64,000 nucleotides of DNA from Rhodanobacter sp. B05 (GTDB lineage: Bacteria > Pseudomonadota > Gammaproteobacteria > Xanthomonadales > Rhodanobacteraceae). Of the stretch, positions 48,698 to 57,615 are shown piece after piece. The stretch is from contig NZ_MUNU01000019.1 of NCBI RefSeq assembly GCF_002001085.1, forward strand, positions 124,001 to 188,000. Reading direction: 5' to 3'. The notes beneath the pieces are model-generated. The model searched no databases and was not told the origin of the DNA. It saw nothing but the letters and a program-made list of their open reading frames with translations. Position numbers and translations under genes: made by a program. Numbering within the stretch: the first letter of the stretch is position 1; each line of letters begins with the position of its first letter.

Positions 48698-49261
48698 ATG
48701 GACGCATTCAGCTACCTCTCCGTGCTGCTGTCAATCATCCTGGGCCTGGCGATCACCCAGGTGCTGCAGGGTTTTCGTGGCCTGATGCTGGCCCGCTCGC
48801 GCGTTCGCAGCTACTGGCCGAGCATCGCCTGGGCCATCCTGCTGCTGTTGCTCGACGTGCAGGTATGGTGGGCGATGTACGACCTGCGCTTCCGGCATGA
48901 ATGGAGCTTTCTCGGCTTCGCCACCGTGCTGGCGCAGACCGTTCCGCTGTACCTGCTGGCCGGCCTGGTATTGCCCGACATCGGCATCGAGGGATCGGTC
49001 GACCTGCGCACCCACTACTACGAAAACCACCGCTGGTTCTTCAGCCTGCTGATCTTGCTGCTGGTGATCAGCATCGGCAAGGAAGCGATTCTCAACGGCA
49101 CGCTGCCGGCGCCGCTCAATCTGGGCTTCCAGCTCACCTTCATCGCCGGCTCGCTGTTCGGGGCATTGAGTTCCCGCGAGTGGTGCCACAAGGCGCTGGT
49201 GCCCTTCAGCACCATCCTCATCATCGCGTATATAGCCGCCCTGTTTGCCCACCTGCACTGA
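48698..49261 (+). CDS. Uncharacterised multipass membrane protein
   Basis: A 187-residue protein with five or six hydrophobic segments and no recognised family. Recognisable runs are SIILGLAITQVLQGFRGLML, WAILLLLLDVQVWWAMYDLR and STILIIAYIAALFAHLH. The ATG at 48698 has a GGAA a few bases upstream. It lies divergent from the TMEM175-like gene and 90 bases before the metallo-hydrolase. Function cannot be inferred. Confidence 0.75.
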   Translation: MDAFSYLSVLLSIILGLAITQVLQGFRGLMLARSRVRSYWPSIAWAILLLLLDVQVWWAMYDLRFRHEWSFLGFATVLAQTVPLYLLAGLVLPDIGIEGSVDLRTHYYENHRWFFSLLILLLVISIGKEAILNGTLPAPLNLGFQLTFIAGSLFGALSSREWCHKALVPFSTILIIAYIAALFAHLH

Positions 49262-49353
49262 CAGGAGCCTGGCATGGCGTCGCCGGGCCCTTGATTTGCG
49301 CAGGCGCGGAGCATATTCCCGAGGAACGCCACGCCAGTCACAGGAGCAGCCCC

Positions 49354-50490
49354 ATGCGATCTTTCGGCAAGCCGGCCCAGGGCGAACGTCTGGAGCGGCT
49401 GCACGACCTGCCATTATGGGACGGCGAGCGGCTGCGCAACATCCATCCGGTGCTGCCTGGTTTGCGCGACCTGTCCGCACCGCGCCCCACCCTGCGCGAC
49501 TTCGTCTGCGGCGATGCGTATCGCACCCCGCCGGCGCCGCTGCCTGCGGAAGATCCTCGCGGCATATGGTTGAAAGCGCCGGCCAGCGGACTGCGCGTCA
49601 CCTGGCTGGGCCATTCCACCGTGCTGCTGGAGATCGATGGCTGGCGCGTGCTGACCGATCCGGTGTGGGGCCAGCGTGCCTCGCCGTTCACCCTGCTCGG
49701 CCCGAAGCGCTTCCAGCCAGTGCCGGTCAGCCTGCGCGATCTGCCCGCCGTCGATGCGGTGGTGATCTCGCACGACCACTACGACCACCTGGACTACCCG
49801 ACCATCCGTGCGCTGGCGAAGTCGGATGTCCCCTTCGTCACCTCGCTCGGCGTCGGCGCCCATCTCGAAGCCTGGGGCATTGCGCCCGCGCGCATCACCG
49901 AGCTGGCCTGGTGGCAAACCCACCAGGTGCCGGGCACGGGGCTGACCATTACGGCCGCCCCGTCGCAACATTTTTCCGGGCGCGGCCTGAAGGATCGCAA
50001 CCTCACGCTGTGGTCGTCGCTGGTCATGCAGGGCGAACGGCACAGCGTCTTCTTCAGCGGCGATACCGGCCTCACCCGCGAGTATCAGACCATTCGCGAC
50101 CGACTCGGCCCGTTCGATCTGGTGATGCTGGAAGTCGGTGCGTTCCATCCGTCGTGGGGCGACATCCACCTCGGTCCGGCGAATGCACTGACGGCCCACG
50201 AGATGCTCGGCGGCGGCGTGCTGATGCCGGTGCACTGGGGAACGTTCGCCCTGTCCACCCACGCCTGGGACGAACCGGTGGAGACCCTGCTCTCGCTGGT
50301 AGATCCGCAACGGGCGCACCTGCTGTTGCCGCGGCTCGGCGAGGCCATCGAACCCGTGCAGCGGCGGCCAGTCACGCCATGGTGGCGCCGTGGCGAAGAG
50401 ATCGCCCAGACCCGTGGGATCGAACCCGATCCCGTCGAGGCATCCACGGCCGAATACCTCGCGGGATCGGTGCCATGGCCGCTCGACTGA
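49354..50490 (+). CDS. MBL-fold metallo-hydrolase (UlaG / NAPE-PLD-like)
   Basis: A 378-residue cytosolic metallo-beta-lactamase-fold hydrolase of the beta-lactamase_2 type. The zinc motif HxHxDH is SHDHYDHLD, followed by an Asp in FFSGDTGLTREY and the final His in VHWGTFAL. A GHSTVLLEIDGWRVLTDPVW segment begins the fold. It looks like the L-ascorbate-6-phosphate lactonase/N-acyl-PE phospholipase branch; the substrate is not known. The start at 49354 has AGGAG upstream; a longer frame to 48901 overlaps the membrane-protein gene. Confidence 0.88.
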   Translation: MRSFGKPAQGERLERLHDLPLWDGERLRNIHPVLPGLRDLSAPRPTLRDFVCGDAYRTPPAPLPAEDPRGIWLKAPASGLRVTWLGHSTVLLEIDGWRVLTDPVWGQRASPFTLLGPKRFQPVPVSLRDLPAVDAVVISHDHYDHLDYPTIRALAKSDVPFVTSLGVGAHLEAWGIAPARITELAWWQTHQVPGTGLTITAAPSQHFSGRGLKDRNLTLWSSLVMQGERHSVFFSGDTGLTREYQTIRDRLGPFDLVMLEVGAFHPSWGDIHLGPANALTAHEMLGGGVLMPVHWGTFALSTHAWDEPVETLLSLVDPQRAHLLLPRLGEAIEPVQRRPVTPWWRRGEEIAQTRGIEPDPVEASTAEYLAGSVPWPLD

Positions 50491-50704
50491 GCCGCTCGCG
50501 GGGGCTGGCGAAAGCGCCTGCCAGGACGTTGGACCATCGCCGCGCCTGGATGATTCCGCCCCGCGCAGGGCGGTGACGGACCAGCCGTTTACCTGTTGCC
50601 GGTCTCCTCGAGCATGGTTGTAGTATGCCCTCGTGGCGCGACGTCACGCCCTGCCTGCCCGCAGCGGCTTTTGCGTTCGCCTCCTCTGCCAGGGGGTCTG
50701 TGAC

Positions 50705-51529
50705 ATGAGCGCCCGGAACCAGATGCTGCTGCAGCTGACGCGGCTTCCGTTCTTTCTCAAGCTCTGGAACCGCATGCCGCTCGGGTCGCTGCGTACCCGC
50801 GTCGACTACGGCATCTTTCCCTATCCGCACTATGCCTACGGGCTGTTCTGGGCTGCGACGCTGGCCGCCGCGCTGGATATCGGGCGCATCTCGGCGATCG
50901 AGTTCGGTGTCGCCGGCGGTCGCGGGCTGGTGGCGCTGGAACACGCCGCCAGCGAAATCTCCCGCGAGACCGGCGTGGCCATCGATGTGTTCGGCTTCGA
51001 CAGCGGCGCCGGCATGCCCGCCCCGGTGGACTACCGCGATCTGCCGCATATCTGGGGTCCGGGCTTCTACCGCATGGACGTGGACAAGCTGCGCGGGCAA
51101 CTGTCCGGCGCCGAACTGGTGCTCGGCGACGTGCGCGACACGACCGCCGCATGGATCGGCCAGTCGCACGCGCCGGTCGGCTTCGTGGCGTTCGACCTGG
51201 ATTACTACAGCGCCACGGTTGCCGCGCTGCAGATTTTCAGCGGTACGGCGTCCACCCATTTGCCGCGCGTCCACTGCTATTTCGATGACGTCACCACCAA
51301 CGACCTCGGCTGCATGAATCCCTACGTCGGCGAGTTGCTGGCGATCCGCGAATTCAACGAGCGCTCGGCCGAACGCAAGCTCTGCCTTGTCGAACAACTG
51401 CGGGTGCACCGGCATCGCTGGGAAAAGTGGCAGGGCCGGATGTTCGCTTTCCACGATTTCGCGCATCCGAAATATACCCAGCTGGTGGTTTCGCCGGAGC
51501 GGGCCGACAGCCAGTTGCCGCTGGGCTGA
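50705..51529 (+). CDS. Uncharacterised protein, possible class I SAM-dependent methyltransferase
   Basis: A 274-residue protein. It contains an SAM-like glycine-rich loop, ISAIEFGVAGGRGLVALE, followed by an acidic residue at the end of a strand (VFGFDSGAGMPA), and a DFDYYSATV-like segment (FDLDYYSATVAALQ) that could hold a metal or acidic substrate. That pattern suggests a TylF-like methyltransferase, but this is inference. The start at MSARNQ has AGGGGG upstream; a frame to 50633 adds 24 doubtful residues. It lies just before the aminotransferase pair. Confidence 0.65.
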   Translation: MSARNQMLLQLTRLPFFLKLWNRMPLGSLRTRVDYGIFPYPHYAYGLFWAATLAAALDIGRISAIEFGVAGGRGLVALEHAASEISRETGVAIDVFGFDSGAGMPAPVDYRDLPHIWGPGFYRMDVDKLRGQLSGAELVLGDVRDTTAAWIGQSHAPVGFVAFDLDYYSATVAALQIFSGTASTHLPRVHCYFDDVTTNDLGCMNPYVGELLAIREFNERSAERKLCLVEQLRVHRHRWEKWQGRMFAFHDFAHPKYTQLVVSPERADSQLPLG

Positions 51530-51663
51530 GCGGCAATCCGCAGGCTTCACGTCGGGCCGGAGCCAGCTCGCAGCGGGTCGCGGTGCGCCGCTCATGCCGC
51601 CCTCGGTGCAGCAGCAGCCCATCGGAACGGTTACGCTGAATGTTGTCCCGGCGAGGCATACCC

Positions 51664-52590
51664 ATGAGCAAAGGCACCCACGACTACCAGAGCGATCCGC
51701 GCAACGAAACGATCCGGATCAGCGTCAACGGCGAATTGTTCCCGCGCCACGAGGCACGCGTGTCGGTATTCGACAGCGGCTTTGTGCTCGGCGACGGCGT
51801 GTGGGAGGGGCTGCGCCTGCATGACGGCGGCCTGCCCTTCCTCGACCAGCACCTGGATCGACTATATGAAGGTGCCTGCGCGATCGATCTCGACATCGGT
51901 CTCGACCGCGAACAGTTGACCCAACGCATCGTCGACACCCTGCGTGCCAACGGCATGCATTCGGACGTGCATATCCGGTTGATGGTGACGCGTGGCATCA
52001 AGGCCACGCCGCACCAGGATCCGCGCTTCGTGATCGGCGCCGCAACCGTCGTCATCATCCCCGAATACAAGCAGCCGCTGCCGGCCACGGTCGAGCAAGG
52101 CATCCGCCTGTTCACCGTGCATGTACGCCGCGGCGCGCCCGACGTGCAGGATCCGAAACTCAACAGCCACTCCAAGCTCAATTGCATCCTCGCCTGCATC
52201 CAGGCGCAGAAGGCCGGCTACGACGAGGCGCTGATGCTCGACCCGCACGGCTTCGTGGCCACCTGCAACTCCACCCATTTCTTCATCGTGCGGCGCGGCG
52301 AGGTGTGGACTTCCAGCGGCGACTACTGCCTGGGCGGCATCACCCGCGCCAACGTGATCCGCTTGTGCCGCGCCAACGGCATTCCGGTGTTCGAGAAAAA
52401 CTTCAGCCTCACCGATGTCCACGGTGCCGATGAAGCCTTCGTCACCGGCACCTTCGCCGGCGTGGTGCCGGCCAGCGAGATCGATGGCCGCCGCATGGGC
52501 GACGGCGGGCGCGGACCGATGGTGGCGCGGTTGCAACAGCTGTACATGGAGCTGGTGAAGGCGGAAAGCCGGTCGGAACCCCGCGTATGA
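51664..52590 (+). CDS. Class IV aminotransferase (branched-chain / D-amino acid type)
   Basis: A 308-residue PLP-dependent aminotransferase of fold type IV. The PLP lysine is in KLNSHSKLNCILACIQA and the cofactor phosphate loop includes GGITRANVIRLC; GDGVWEGLRLHDGG is the family N-terminal signature. It resembles branched-chain aminotransferase-like and D-alanine aminotransferase-like proteins, and the substrate is undetermined. The TTG at 51640 could start it eight residues earlier. Its stop overlaps the next gene's ATG (ATGA), so the two are coupled. Confidence 0.85.
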   Translation: MSKGTHDYQSDPRNETIRISVNGELFPRHEARVSVFDSGFVLGDGVWEGLRLHDGGLPFLDQHLDRLYEGACAIDLDIGLDREQLTQRIVDTLRANGMHSDVHIRLMVTRGIKATPHQDPRFVIGAATVVIIPEYKQPLPATVEQGIRLFTVHVRRGAPDVQDPKLNSHSKLNCILACIQAQKAGYDEALMLDPHGFVATCNSTHFFIVRRGEVWTSSGDYCLGGITRANVIRLCRANGIPVFEKNFSLTDVHGADEAFVTGTFAGVVPASEIDGRRMGDGGRGPMVARLQQLYMELVKAESRSEPRV

Positions 52591-53333
52591 GTCCGGCGCG
52601 CGCTGGCTTGCGCGTCGCGATGTGGTCGGGTCCGCGCAATATCTCCACCGCGATGATGCGTGCCTGGGAAAATCGCGAGGACACCGCCGTCATCGACGAG
52701 CCGTTCTACGCGCACTACCTGCTCGCCACCGGCGTGCAGCATCCGGGGCGCGACGAGGTGATCGCCACGCAGGACAACGACGCGGCCGATGTTGCCGCCA
52801 TGCTGACCGGCCCGATCCCGGGCGACCGATCGATCTGGTATCAGAAGCACATGACCCAGCACATGCTGCCGGAGATGCCGCTGGACTGGCTCGACCAGGT
52901 CAGCAACTGCTTCCTGATCCGCGAACCGGCGGCGGTGGTCGCCTCGTTCACCATCCAGCGCCCCGATGCCGCCGCGTGGGAACTCGGCTTTGCGCAACAG
53001 GCGCGCCTGTTCGACCACGTCTGCGACCGGCTTGGCGCCGCACCTCCGGTGATCGACGCCAGCGATGTGCTGAAGAATCCCGCGGCCGTCCTGGGCAACC
53101 TGTGTACACGCCTGGGCATCGCCTTCAGCCCGCGCATGCTGCGGTGGCCACGCGGCCCGCGCGCCAGCGACGGCGTGTGGGCACCGCACTGGTACGCAGC
53201 GGTGGAACGCTCGACCGGCTTCGCGCCGTGGCGCGAGCACGTGGTCAAGCTGAGCGCATTCCAGCGCGGGCTGGTCGAGCAGTGCCAGGCGCACTACGAC
53301 AAGCTGTCACCGCACCGGCTGGCTGCATCCTGA
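52587..53333 (+). CDS. Sulfotransferase-like P-loop protein
   Basis: A 248-residue protein starting with a phosphosulfate-binding-like loop, VAMWSGPRNISTAMMRAW, and a second motif typical of sulfotransferases (CFLIREPAAVVASF). Similar proteins are annotated as branched-chain-aminotransferase-associated sulfotransferases. It overlaps the upstream aminotransferase gene, so a shared pathway is likely, for example transamination and sulfation of a small molecule, but no substrate can be named. Confidence 0.72.
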   Translation: MSPARAGLRVAMWSGPRNISTAMMRAWENREDTAVIDEPFYAHYLLATGVQHPGRDEVIATQDNDAADVAAMLTGPIPGDRSIWYQKHMTQHMLPEMPLDWLDQVSNCFLIREPAAVVASFTIQRPDAAAWELGFAQQARLFDHVCDRLGAAPPVIDASDVLKNPAAVLGNLCTRLGIAFSPRMLRWPRGPRASDGVWAPHWYAAVERSTGFAPWREHVVKLSAFQRGLVEQCQAHYDKLSPHRLAAS

Positions 53334-53530
53334 CAAGGTCACGGATAGAACCGCGTCTACGAGCTTTCGGGCCACATCGAAGCGTCCGCGCAAGGGCGTG
53401 CCGCTGCTGCACGCATCCCGGGCTCCGCCGTGGAAATTGTCCCCGGCAGCAACAGGGCACCCGGTTCGCTTCCGCAGCGGGACAGACCGGCTCGACCTGC
53501 CGGAGATTGCCTCCGGCGATGCGTTCACCC

Positions 53531-54160
53531 TCAGCGATGCCGCTCCGCCAACACTCTCGCCACATCTCCCAGCGACATCCCCCGCGCCCTCAACGCCACG
53601 GTGAGATGAAACACCAGATCCGCCGCCTCACCCAGCAACTCCTCATCGCCCTGCACCACCGCCGCCAGCGCGGTCTCCACGCCCTCCTCGCCCACCTTTT
53701 GCGCAATGCGGCGGATGCCGCCGTCGAACAGCCTGGTGGTGTAGCTGCCTTCGGGCCGTTCGGCATGGCGTTGCGCGACCAGCGCATCGAGTTCGGCGAG
53801 GAAACCCAGCGGCGGGCGCACGTCGGCGCTATCGCCGAAGCAACTGGAGGTGCCGGTATGGCAGGTCGGGCCGTGTGGATCGGCCTGGATCAGCAAGGTG
53901 TCGGCATCGCAGTCGATGCGAATCGATTTCAGCACCAGCACATGACCTGAGCTTTCGCCCTTGGTCCACAGGCGCTGCTTGCTGCGGCTGTAGAAGGTAA
54001 CGTGGCCGCTGCGCTGTGTTTCAGCCAGAGCTTCGGCATTCATGTAGCCGAGCATCAGCACTTCGCCGCTGCGCCAGTGCTGCACGATCGCCGGCAGCAG
54101 GCCGGAAGGATCTTTGGCCCAGTCGGGAGCCGCGGGGTTGGTTGCGAGTGCCGTGGTCAT
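53531..54160 (-). CDS. hisIE: Bifunctional phosphoribosyl-AMP cyclohydrolase / phosphoribosyl-ATP pyrophosphatase
   Basis: HisIE carries out steps 2 and 3 of histidine synthesis. The protein is 209 residues. The N-terminal HisI domain (LMLGYMNAEALAETQRSGHVTF) has the zinc/magnesium motif ADPHGPTCHTGTSSCF. The C-terminal HisE domain contains GIRRIAQKVGEEGVETALAA and GEAADLVFHLTVAL. It is the last gene of the his operon, following hisF after a 103-base gap of purine-rich repeats. The TTG at 54223 would give an unlikely extension. Confidence 0.95.
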   Translation of the reverse strand: MTTALATNPAAPDWAKDPSGLLPAIVQHWRSGEVLMLGYMNAEALAETQRSGHVTFYSRSKQRLWTKGESSGHVLVLKSIRIDCDADTLLIQADPHGPTCHTGTSSCFGDSADVRPPLGFLAELDALVAQRHAERPEGSYTTRLFDGGIRRIAQKVGEEGVETALAAVVQGDEELLGEAADLVFHLTVALRARGMSLGDVARVLAERHR

Positions 54161-54173
54161 TGGCTGATCTCCC

Positions 54174-54290
54174 GGAGGCGAGGAGTGAGTAGAGAGGAGT
54201 GAGAAGTGAGAGAAGGCATCCAATCTGCCACTCCGCCACGGTTCTGCTGCTTTCTCTCGCTCTTCATTTCTCTTCCCTCACTTCTCTCAT
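54174..54290. repeat. Purine-rich GAGAAGTGAG repeats forming an inverted repeat at the hisF-hisIE junction
   Basis: The plus strand carries several G/A-rich copies of a GAGTGAG/GAGAAGTGAG unit (about 54178-54215), and the minus strand carries the same unit on the other side (about 54262-54290). One 15-base arm matches its complement at 14 positions, so the transcript could fold into a hairpin with a loop of roughly 50-60 bases. The right arm lies inside the last codons of hisF. Confidence 0.6.
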
Positions 54291-55049
54291 CGGTATTCCC
54301 CACCCCTGCAGATACCGCTTGAGTGCGGGGATCGCGATGGCGCCGGAGTGGAACACGCTGGCGGCCAGCGCACCGTCCACGTCGGCGTCGACGAAGGCGT
54401 CGCGGAAGTGCTCCGGTTCGCCCGCACCGCCGGAGGCGATCAGCGGCACGTGACAGATCGCGCGGGCTGCCGACAACTGTTCGAGATCGTAGCCGCTGCG
54501 CACACCGTCGCTGCCCATGCAGTTCAGCACGATTTCGCCGGCGCCGCGTTGCTGGGCCTCAGCCATCCAGTCCAGCGTTCGACGGCGCAGCGCCTTGGTT
54601 TTCGATGGATCGCCTGTGTACTGGCGCACGCGCCACTCGCCGTCGACATCGCGCAGCGAGTCGATGCCGACCACCACGCACTGCACGCCGAACGCGGCGG
54701 CGAGTTCGTCGATCAAGGCGGGGCGTTCGAGCGCGGGCGAATTCACCGAGATCTTGTCGGCGCCGGCATGCAGCACGGCGCGCGCCTCGTCGACCGAGCG
54801 AATGCCGCCGGCGACGCAGAACGGGATGTCGATCACGCGGGCGACCTTCTCCACCCACGCGCGATCCACGCTGCGACCCTCCGGGCTGGCGGTGATGTCG
54901 TAGAACACCAGCTCGTCGGCGCCTTCGTCGCGATAGCGCAGCGCCAGCTCGACGATCTCGCCCATCACCACGTGGTCGCGGAAGCGCACGCCCTTGACCA
55001 CCTGGCCGTCGCGCACGTCGAGGCAGGGGATGATGCGGCGGCTCAGCAT
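54264..55049 (-). CDS. hisF: Imidazole glycerol phosphate synthase cyclase subunit HisF
   Basis: HisF uses ammonia from HisH to make imidazole glycerol phosphate and AICAR. The 261-residue TIM barrel starts [20 protein letters not shown], with the catalytic Asp of CLDVRDG; the second Asp lies in VVGIDSLRD. The C-terminus MREVREEK is translated from a purine-rich repeat and may be a late addition. It overlaps hisA by seven bases. Confidence 0.97.
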   Translation of the reverse strand: MLSRRIIPCLDVRDGQVVKGVRFRDHVVMGEIVELALRYRDEGADELVFYDITASPEGRSVDRAWVEKVARVIDIPFCVAGGIRSVDEARAVLHAGADKISVNSPALERPALIDELAAAFGVQCVVVGIDSLRDVDGEWRVRQYTGDPSKTKALRRRTLDWMAEAQQRGAGEIVLNCMGSDGVRSGYDLEQLSAARAICHVPLIASGGAGEPEHFRDAFVDADVDGALAASVFHSGAIAIPALKRYLQGWGIPMREVREEK

Positions 55050-55786
55050 GCGAGTGCCTCTTCCACGGTGAAGCGCCCTTCCAGCAGCGCGCGCCCCAGG
55101 ATCACGCCCTGCGCACCGGCCTCGCGCGCCGCGCGGATATCATCCAGCGAACGCACGCCACCGGAAGCCTGCACGGCCAGCTGCGGCACGCTATCGGCGA
55201 GGTGCCTATACAGGTCGAGGTTGAAGCCGGCCAGCATGCCGTCGCGGTCGATGTCGGTGCACAACAGGTGGCGCGCACCGCGCGCGGCGTACCACGGGGC
55301 CAGTTCGTCCAGGGTGCGTGTTTCGACTTCGGTCCAGCCGGCGCTGGGCAAGGTCCAGCGGCCGTCGAGGCGACGCGTGTCCAGGGCGAGGGTCAATCGC
55401 TCGGCACCGTAGGTCGCCAGCCAGCCAGCGACGCGTTCGGGATCGCGGATCGCCACGCTGCCCAGCACCACGCGCTGCACGCCGGCGTCGAACAGACGTT
55501 GCAGATCGGCTTCCTCGCGCACGCCGCCACCGGCCTGGATCGCCATGCCGTCGGCAGAGATCGCGGCGATCACCGCGAGGTTGTCGAGCTGGCCGGAGCG
55601 CGCACCATCCAGATCGACCAGATGCAGCCAGGTCGCGCCCGCTCGCGCGTAACGTGTGGCGACGCTGCGCGGATCGCTGGCGTAGGTGGTCTGTTGCGCG
55701 TAGTCGCCCTGCTTCAGGCGCACTACCTGGCCGCCACGCAGGTCGATCGCGGGGATGACGTCAAAATTCCTCATCGAGGCCGTCAT
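55043..55786 (-). CDS. hisA: Phosphoribosylformimino-5-aminoimidazole carboxamide ribotide isomerase HisA
   Basis: HisA isomerises ProFAR to PRFAR in histidine synthesis. It is a TIM barrel with the catalytic Asp in [15 protein letters not shown] and the acid/base pair completed by Asp in the second half ([10 protein letters not shown]). The ATG at 55786 overlaps the hisH stop (ATGA), giving 247 residues; ATG 55774 (243 residues) fits the family length slightly better. Both are in frame. Confidence 0.95.
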   Translation of the reverse strand: MTASMRNFDVIPAIDLRGGQVVRLKQGDYAQQTTYASDPRSVATRYARAGATWLHLVDLDGARSGQLDNLAVIAAISADGMAIQAGGGVREEADLQRLFDAGVQRVVLGSVAIRDPERVAGWLATYGAERLTLALDTRRLDGRWTLPSAGWTEVETRTLDELAPWYAARGARHLLCTDIDRDGMLAGFNLDLYRHLADSVPQLAVQASGGVRSLDDIRAAREAGAQGVILGRALLEGRFTVEEALAC

Positions 55787-56373
55787 AGGTCGAGAAAATT
55801 CTTTAGGAGCTTCGCGCCGACCACGGCCGAGCGCTCGGGATGGAATTGCATGCCGTGGAAGTTGTCGCGTGCGATCACCGCGGAGAACGGCTCGCCGTAA
55901 TCGCTGCTGGCCAGCGTCCAGTCGCCCGTCGGTACCGCGTAACTGTGCACGAAGTACGCTTGCTCGTCGTCGCCCAGGCCGGCGAGCAAGGGATGTTCGC
56001 GCCGCGCGGTGACGCGGTTCCAGCCCATGTGTGGCACGCGCAGACCTGGCGCCCCGGTGAAACGGCGCACCGGTGCCGGGATCAATCCAAGGCATGCGAC
56101 ATCACCCTCCTCCGAATGCGCGCACAGCAACTGCATGCCGAGGCAGACACCGAGCACCGGCTGGGTCAGCGAACGCAGCAGCTCGACCAGGTCCAGTTCG
56201 CGCAGCCGCGCCATGCCCGGGCCGGCTGCGCCCACGCCGGGCAGGACCACCTTGTCGGCGGCGCGGATCGTCGCGGCGTCCGCGGTCAGCGCGGCATCCA
56301 CGCCGAGCCGCTGCAACGCATAGCGCACCGAGCCGATATTGGTGCCGCCGGCATCGACCAGGACCACGCTCAC
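55783..56373 (-). CDS. hisH: Imidazole glycerol phosphate synthase glutaminase subunit HisH
   Basis: HisH hydrolyses glutamine to supply ammonia to HisF. The 196-residue class I amidotransferase has the nucleophile Cys77 in VLGVCLGMQLL and the His/Glu pair in MQFHPERS. The signature LPGVGAAGPGM is present. It follows hisB after a 145-base gap that holds a REP-type repeat, so expression of the distal genes may be modulated there. Confidence 0.96.
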   Translation of the reverse strand: MSVVLVDAGGTNIGSVRYALQRLGVDAALTADAATIRAADKVVLPGVGAAGPGMARLRELDLVELLRSLTQPVLGVCLGMQLLCAHSEEGDVACLGLIPAPVRRFTGAPGLRVPHMGWNRVTARREHPLLAGLGDDEQAYFVHSYAVPTGDWTLASSDYGEPFSAVIARDNFHGMQFHPERSAVVGAKLLKNFLDL

Positions 56374-56425
56374 GGGCTCACTCTTTGGCAGAAAGCCCGC
56401 GTCAATGAAGTTTGCATTGACACTC

Positions 56426-56498
56426 GTAGGAGCCCGCTTGCGGGCGATGCTTCCCTACCCACCACGTGGGAGGGCATCGCCCGCAAGCGGGCTCCTAC
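56426..56498. repeat. REP-type palindromic repeat between hisB and hisH
   Basis: A 25-base arm (56426-56450, starting GTAGGAGCCCGCTTGC) is a perfect inverted repeat of 56474-56498, separated by 23 bases. The sequence resembles the REP family of Pseudomonads and Xanthomonads (a GTAGGAGC...TTGC core). The intervening 23 bases contain a smaller stem (CCCAC-CAC-GTGGG). I found no other copy in the window. In the his transcript this would form a very stable stem. Confidence 0.85.
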
Positions 56499-56518
56499 GA
56501 CGGGTTGGGTGGCTGACA

Positions 56519-57586
56519 TCACAGCGTGCCCTTGGTGCTGGGCAGCTCGCTGCCTTCACGGCGGATCGCCTGCTGCAGCGTGCGCGCGACGACCTTGAAG
56601 CAGGCCTCGACCATGTGGTGCGCATTGTCGCCGCGCACCGTGAGGTGCAGGTTTGCGCCCAGCGTCTCGCACAGCGAGCGGAAAAAATGCGGCACCAGTT
56701 CGGTTGGCACCTCGCCCACCCGCTCGCGCGGGAAGCTGCCCTCAAACACGAAGTACGGACGGCCGGACAGATCCAGCGCCGCGCTGGCCTGCGACTCGTC
56801 CATCGGCAGGGTGAAGCCATAGCGGTCGATGCCGCGCTTGTCGCCCAGCGCCTGCTTCAACGCCTGGCCCAGCGCCAGCGCGCAGTCCTCAATGGTGTGG
56901 TGCTCGTCGATATGCGTGTCGCCGTCGCAGTGCAGTTCCAGCGCGAAGCCGCCGTGCTTGCCGATCTGCTCCAGCATGTGGTCGAAGAAGCCCAGGCCGG
57001 TGTGCGCCTTCGGCTCGGCCACCTTGTCCAGGTCCACGTTGACCGTGATGCGGGTTTCCTTGGTATGGCGCACCACCGTCGCCATGCGCGGCGCGTCCAG
57101 CAACTGGTGCGTCAGCTCGCTCCAGGTCGCGCCTTGCGGGCCGACACGCAACCCGCGCACACCGAGGTTGGCGGCGAACTGCAGGTCGGTCTCGCGGTCA
57201 CCGACCATCGCCGAGGCCGCGCGGCTCCAGCTGTCATCGGCCAGGTAGTGACGCACCAGGCCGATGCCAGGCTTGCGCGTGTCCAGCCCTTCGTGCGGGA
57301 GGCTGCGGTCGATCAGCACTTCGCGAAAGCGGATGCCTTGCGAACCGAGGATGCCGAGCAGCAGCTCGTGCGGGCCTCTGAAGTCGGCTTCCGGAAAACT
57401 GTCGGTGCCCAGGCCATCCTGGTTGGTCACCATCACCAGTTCGTAGCCAGCCGCGACAAAACGCTGCAGCGCGGCGATCACGCCGGGCAGCAAGGCCAGC
57501 TTGGTGTAGCTGTCGATCTGCTGATCGGCAGGCTCCTCGATCAGGCAGCCGTCGCGGTCGACGAAAAGAAGCTTGCGCTTGTTCAT
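56519..57586 (-). CDS. hisB: Bifunctional histidinol-phosphatase / imidazoleglycerol-phosphate dehydratase
   Basis: HisB dehydrates imidazole glycerol phosphate and later dephosphorylates histidinol phosphate. The start [15 protein letters not shown] gives 355 residues, exactly as in E. coli. The N-terminal HAD phosphatase domain has the catalytic DRDG. The C-terminal IGPD domain has the metal-binding [15 protein letters not shown] and [12 protein letters not shown]. The ribosome site lies inside a 17-bp tandem duplication at the hisC junction. Confidence 0.97.
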   Translation of the reverse strand: MNKRKLLFVDRDGCLIEEPADQQIDSYTKLALLPGVIAALQRFVAAGYELVMVTNQDGLGTDSFPEADFRGPHELLLGILGSQGIRFREVLIDRSLPHEGLDTRKPGIGLVRHYLADDSWSRAASAMVGDRETDLQFAANLGVRGLRVGPQGATWSELTHQLLDAPRMATVVRHTKETRITVNVDLDKVAEPKAHTGLGFFDHMLEQIGKHGGFALELHCDGDTHIDEHHTIEDCALALGQALKQALGDKRGIDRYGFTLPMDESQASAALDLSGRPYFVFEGSFPRERVGEVPTELVPHFFRSLCETLGANLHLTVRGDNAHHMVEACFKVVARTLQQAIRREGSELPSTKGTL

Positions 57587-57615
57587 GTCGATCCCTCGTT
57601 CATGTCGATCCCTCG
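57582..57615 (-). repeat. 17-bp tandem duplication across the hisC-hisB junction
   Basis: The plus-strand unit TTCATGTCGATCCCTCG occurs twice in a row, at 57582-57598 and 57599-57615. On the coding strand each copy ends in GGATCGACATGAA. The first copy makes the hisC stop (ACATGA) and the second the hisB start. The ancestral ATGA overlap is thus separated by 13 bases, and a 6-codon mini-frame (M-N-E-G-S-T-stop) starts at the old site. Confidence 0.9.
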
